Assembly (NCBI GenBank): GCA_027296185.1
Contig: JAPUJL010000266.1
Location: forward strand, 1 to 19,596
Direction of reading: 5' to 3'
Length of the DNA: 19,596 nt
Source: SAR324 cluster bacterium
GTDB lineage: Bacteria; SAR324; JACQKK01
The translations under genes were made by a program, and so were the position numbers. The stretch's first letter is position 1; each line of letters starts with the position of its first letter. The notes under the pieces were generated by a model. The model was not told the DNA's origin and searched no databases. It worked only from the letters and a program-made list of their open reading frames with translations. Shown piece by piece: positions 17,081 to 19,596 of this stretch.

Positions 17081-17452
17081 GTGACGCGAATCGCTGGAGT
17101 CGACCTGCCCAACAAGCGCGCCGTGGTGGCGTTGACCTATATCTTTGGGATCGGGCGCACCACCTCCGCCAAGATTTTGGCCAAGGCGGGTGTGGACGAG
17201 AGCCTCCGCATGGACAACGTGGACGAGCACCAGATTACCGCGATTCGCGAGGTGATCGAGAACGAATACAAAATCGAAGGAGAGTTGCGGGGGGAAGTCA
17301 ATCTCAACATCAAGCGCCTGATGGATCTCGGGAACTACCGCGGCCTGCGCCACCGGCGCGGTCTGCCGGTCCGAGGGCAGCGCACCAAGACCAACGCCCG
17401 CACCCGCAAGGGGCCGCGGCGGATATTCGGCAAGAAGTCCAAAAGCGCTTGA
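17081..17452 (+). CDS. rpsM: 30S ribosomal protein S13
   Basis: S13 lies in the 30S head, forms intersubunit bridges with L5 and touches P-site tRNA through its C-terminal tail. The 123-residue product has [32 protein letters not shown] and the H2TH-type core [19 protein letters not shown] with [18 protein letters not shown]. The start is a GTG at 17081 with CGGAG upstream. It begins the alpha-operon genes; in E. coli the S4 repressor binds just upstream of rpsM. The 21-bp gap here is too short for that pseudoknot unless it overlaps rpmJ. Confidence 0.97.
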   Translation: MTRIAGVDLPNKRAVVALTYIFGIGRTTSAKILAKAGVDESLRMDNVDEHQITAIREVIENEYKIEGELRGEVNLNIKRLMDLGNYRGLRHRRGLPVRGQRTKTNARTRKGPRRIFGKKSKSA

Positions 17453-17531
17453 ACGTCCCGAACGCTCCGGCGACCGGTGGCCCCCAGGGCGCCGCTGACC
17501 GGGGCGGCTAACCGTTACATCGAGTGATTCC

Positions 17532-17924
17532 ATGGCAAGAGCGAGACGATCGTCCGGGAAGAAGCGGGAAAAGAAGAACATCCCGTCGGGGGTGTGCCAC
17601 ATCCTGGCGACCTTCAACAACACGATCATCAACGTGACCGATCCCCAGGGCAACACCATCGCCTGGTCCAGCACCGGGGTGCAAGGCTTCAAGGGCTCCC
17701 GTAAAAGCACACCCTTCGCCGCCAAGACAGCGACCGAGGACGCCATGCGCAAAGCCAAAGAGCACGGGGTGCGGCAACTGGAAGTCGAGCTGAAAGGGCC
17801 GGGCTCCGGGCGCGAAGCGGCGTTGCGCGCCATTGCGGCCGAGGGGATCAAGATCACCACCATCCGGGACGTGACACCCATTCCGCACAATGGATGCCGG
17901 CCGCCCAAGCAGCGGCGTATCTAG
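17532..17924 (+). CDS. rpsK: 30S ribosomal protein S11
   Basis: S11 forms part of the 30S platform and lies near the mRNA exit channel. The 130-residue product has the conserved [39 protein letters not shown] and the C-terminal [19 protein letters not shown]; the asparagine before glycine in PHNG is the site of isoaspartate formation in E. coli. It follows rpsM after 79 bp, a gap with GC-rich short repeats (GACCGG twice) but no clear structure. Confidence 0.97.
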   Translation: MARARRSSGKKREKKNIPSGVCHILATFNNTIINVTDPQGNTIAWSSTGVQGFKGSRKSTPFAAKTATEDAMRKAKEHGVRQLEVELKGPGSGREAALRAIAAEGIKITTIRDVTPIPHNGCRPPKQRRI

Positions 17925-18002
17925 CGGGTAACGGTCCAGCCGCTCTCCGCCGCATGGGCGGTGGGGATGCGCAACCCGATTTCAGCCAGAGGGAGAACCA
18001 AC

Positions 18003-18632
18003 TTGGCCCGATATCTCGGTTCGGTTTGCAGACAGTGCAGACGGGAAGGCCTGAAGCTGTTCCTGAAGGGCGACCGCTGCTTTACCGACAAGTGCGCCAT
18101 CGAAAAGCGGGCGTACCCGCCCGGACAGCACGGCACGTCCTTCCGGCAGAAGCAGTCGGAATACGGCACGCAGTTGCGCGAAAAGCAGAAGGTGAAACGC
18201 ATCTACGGGATGCTGGAAAAGCAATTCCGCCGCCTGGTGGGCGAGGCGGCCCGGCGCAAGGGACCGACAGGCGAGAATCTGTTGCTGCTCCTGGAAAAGC
18301 GGCTCGATAACGTCGTCTACCGCATGGGCTTCGCCTCCTCCCGCGCCGAGGCGCGGCAGGTCGTGCGGCACGGTCATATTCGGCTCAACGGCAAGAAAGC
18401 GGACATCCCCTCCATGCAGGTGCGGTTGAACGACGAGATCAGCGTGCGGGAAAAGAGCCGCAAGCATCCCCATATCGTTGCCGCGATCGAGGCGGCCCGG
18501 CGCAAGGGCACCATGAGCTGGGTGGAGGTGGACTCCAACAAATTTACCGGCAAGGTCATGGGCGATCCAAAACGGGAAGATCTGACGTTACCGATTCAGG
18601 AACAGCTGATTGTGGAACACTATTCGCGCTAA
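18003..18632 (+). CDS. rpsD: 30S ribosomal protein S4 (four-cysteine form)
   Basis: S4 nucleates 30S assembly by binding the 5' domain of 16S rRNA and, in E. coli, represses the alpha operon. The 209-residue product begins [19 protein letters not shown] and keeps zinc ligands Cys9, Cys12, Cys26 and Cys31 (GDRCFTDKC). The S4 RNA-binding domain is at about 95-155 ([20 protein letters not shown] and [13 protein letters not shown]). The TTG at 18003 is chosen over an in-frame ATG at 17961: it gives the family N-terminus and has GGGAG at 17991-17995. The 78-bp gap from rpsK includes a small CCGCC/GGCGG stem-loop at 17947-17961. Confidence 0.95.
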   Translation: MARYLGSVCRQCRREGLKLFLKGDRCFTDKCAIEKRAYPPGQHGTSFRQKQSEYGTQLREKQKVKRIYGMLEKQFRRLVGEAARRKGPTGENLLLLLEKRLDNVVYRMGFASSRAEARQVVRHGHIRLNGKKADIPSMQVRLNDEISVREKSRKHPHIVAAIEAARRKGTMSWVEVDSNKFTGKVMGDPKREDLTLPIQEQLIVEHYSR

Positions 18633-18652
18633 CGCCTAGGAGAATGAGGGCA

Positions 18653-19596
18653 ATGTACACCAGAAATTGGGAAGCGCTGCAACGACCGAAACGAGTCGAT
18701 CTGGATTCGGCTTCAAGTTCTCCCACGTACGGAAAATTTACTATCGAACCCCTGGAAAAGGGATTTGGCGTCACCATCGGTCATGCCCTGCGGCGGGTGC
18801 TGCTGTCCTCGCTGCAGGGGTGCGCCGTCGTGGCCACGAAAATCGAAGGAGTCTCCCACGAATTCGAGGGGATCAGCGGAGTGCACGAGGATGCGCTCCA
18901 GATCTGCCTCAACCTGAAGGCGCTGCAGATCAACCAGTTGGTCGAAGGCGTCCACGAGTTGGAGCTCGTGGGCGAGGGGCCTTGCCAACTGAAGGGCGGC
19001 GACATCGTCACCGGCGGCAAGGTGGAGGTGCTGAACCCGAACCTGGTCGTCGCCACGCTGGACGAGGGGGCGACCCTGGAGATGCGCCTCTACGTGGTCT
19101 TGAGCAAGGGCTACGTCTCCGCCGAGGAAAACCAGGTCCACGACCTGCCGGTGGACGTGATCTTCCTCGATTCGGTGCACACGCCGATCAAGCGGATCAA
19201 TTACGAGGTGCAGAACGCCCGCGTCGGACAGCGCTCGGATTACGACAAGCTGGTCTTCGAGATCTGGACCAACGGCGCTGTGGCGCCGCGGGATTCGCTG
19301 GCCTACGCCGCGAAGATCATCAAGGAGTACATGACGACCTTCGTCAATTTCGATGAAGAGGAAACCGCCGCCGAATCGGCGGCCTTTGGGGAACAGACGG
19401 ATTACAACGAGAACCTCTACCGCCCCGTGAGCGAGCTGGAACTTTCCGTTCGCTCCATCAATTGCCTTCAGAGCGCCAAGATCGAAACCATCGGCGAGCT
19501 GGTGCAAAAGACCGAGGCGGAGATGCTCAAGACCAAGAATTTCGGGCGCAAGTCGCTCAACGAGATCAAGCACATCCTGTCCTCGATGGGGTTGAG
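18653..19596 (+). CDS. rpoA: RNA polymerase subunit alpha, 3'-truncated by window edge
   Basis: The alpha subunit dimerises to start RNA polymerase assembly, and its C-terminal domain binds UP elements and activators. About 314 codons are visible. The N-terminal domain has [20 protein letters not shown] and [11 protein letters not shown], followed by [20 protein letters not shown]. The C-terminal domain has [12 protein letters not shown] with the DNA-contacting arginine and the helix-hairpin-helix [14 protein letters not shown]. The sequence ends just after SSMGL, so only the tail is missing. ATG 18653 is chosen, with AGGAG at 18638-18642 10 nt upstream; an in-frame ATG at 18644 (three codons longer) is too close to that site. 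The N-terminus resembles deltaproteobacterial RpoA. Confidence 0.97.
   Translation, partial: MYTRNWEALQRPKRVDLDSASSSPTYGKFTIEPLEKGFGVTIGHALRRVLLSSLQGCAVVATKIEGVSHEFEGISGVHEDALQICLNLKALQINQLVEGVHELELVGEGPCQLKGGDIVTGGKVEVLNPNLVVATLDEGATLEMRLYVVLSKGYVSAEENQVHDLPVDVIFLDSVHTPIKRINYEVQNARVGQRSDYDKLVFEIWTNGAVAPRDSLAYAAKIIKEYMTTFVNFDEEETAAESAAFGEQTDYNENLYRPVSELELSVRSINCLQSAKIETIGELVQKTEAEMLKTKNFGRKSLNEIKHILSSMGL

Noticed and set aside
5754..17531. Intrinsic terminators at intergenic hairpins
   Set aside because: No stem in the window is followed by a run of T residues, and genes continue in the same direction with short gaps.
17961..18002. Earlier ATG for rpsD adding 14 residues
   Set aside because: S4 proteins begin (M)ARYLG; the TTG at 18003 has a GGGAG at proper spacing, while the ATG lacks one and lies on a small stem-loop.

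Overview
The window is about 19.6 kb of GC-rich bacterial chromosome. It carries one nearly unbroken, co-directional ribosomal-protein gene cluster on the + strand (positions 1390 to the right edge), preceded by a divergent membrane-protein gene on the - strand that runs off the left edge. Protein details look most like deltaproteobacterial lineages (Desulfobacterota/Myxococcota) or a neighbouring phylum. Examples are the EF-Tu switch I region ([13 protein letters not shown]), the start of RpoA (MYTRNWEAL...YGKF), and infA plus rpmJ lying between adk and rpsM. This placement is an inference from remembered family patterns and was not tested by any search.

Layout: (1) 1-1152, minus strand: a partial polytopic membrane protein with a soluble C-terminal part. 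(2) 1153-1389: the divergent intergenic region. (3) str genes rpsL, rpsG, fusA, tuf (1390-5753). (4) S10 genes rpsJ, rplD, rplW, rplB, rpsS, rplV, rpsC, rplP, rpmC, rpsQ (5823-10275). rplC (ribosomal protein L3), normally between rpsJ and rplD, is absent; only 38 bp separate those two genes. (5) spc genes rplN, rplX, rplE, rpsN, rpsH, rplF, rplR, rpsE, rpmD, rplO, secY, adk, infA, rpmJ (10377-17059), with no map gene. (6) alpha genes rpsM, rpsK, rpsD, rpoA (17081 to edge; rpoA lacks its last residues).

Together the genes supply small- and large-subunit ribosomal proteins, initiation factor IF-1, elongation factors EF-Tu and EF-G, the SecY translocon channel, adenylate kinase and the RNA polymerase alpha subunit. 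Gaps are short, several junctions overlap (rplD/rplW, rpmC/rpsQ, secY/adk), and no hairpin with a U-run was seen, so long read-through transcripts are likely. Seven genes start with GTG or TTG.

I found no mobile element, CRISPR array, tRNA or defence system. The observations most worth a second look are the missing rplC, a three-unit hairpin repeat between rplW and rplB whose first loop is the rplW stop codon, further hairpins built over the rplV and rpsQ stop codons, a possible 28-codon leader ORF that overlaps the rplX start, an adenylate kinase LID domain with an altered zinc site, and separation of the str genes from rpoBC.
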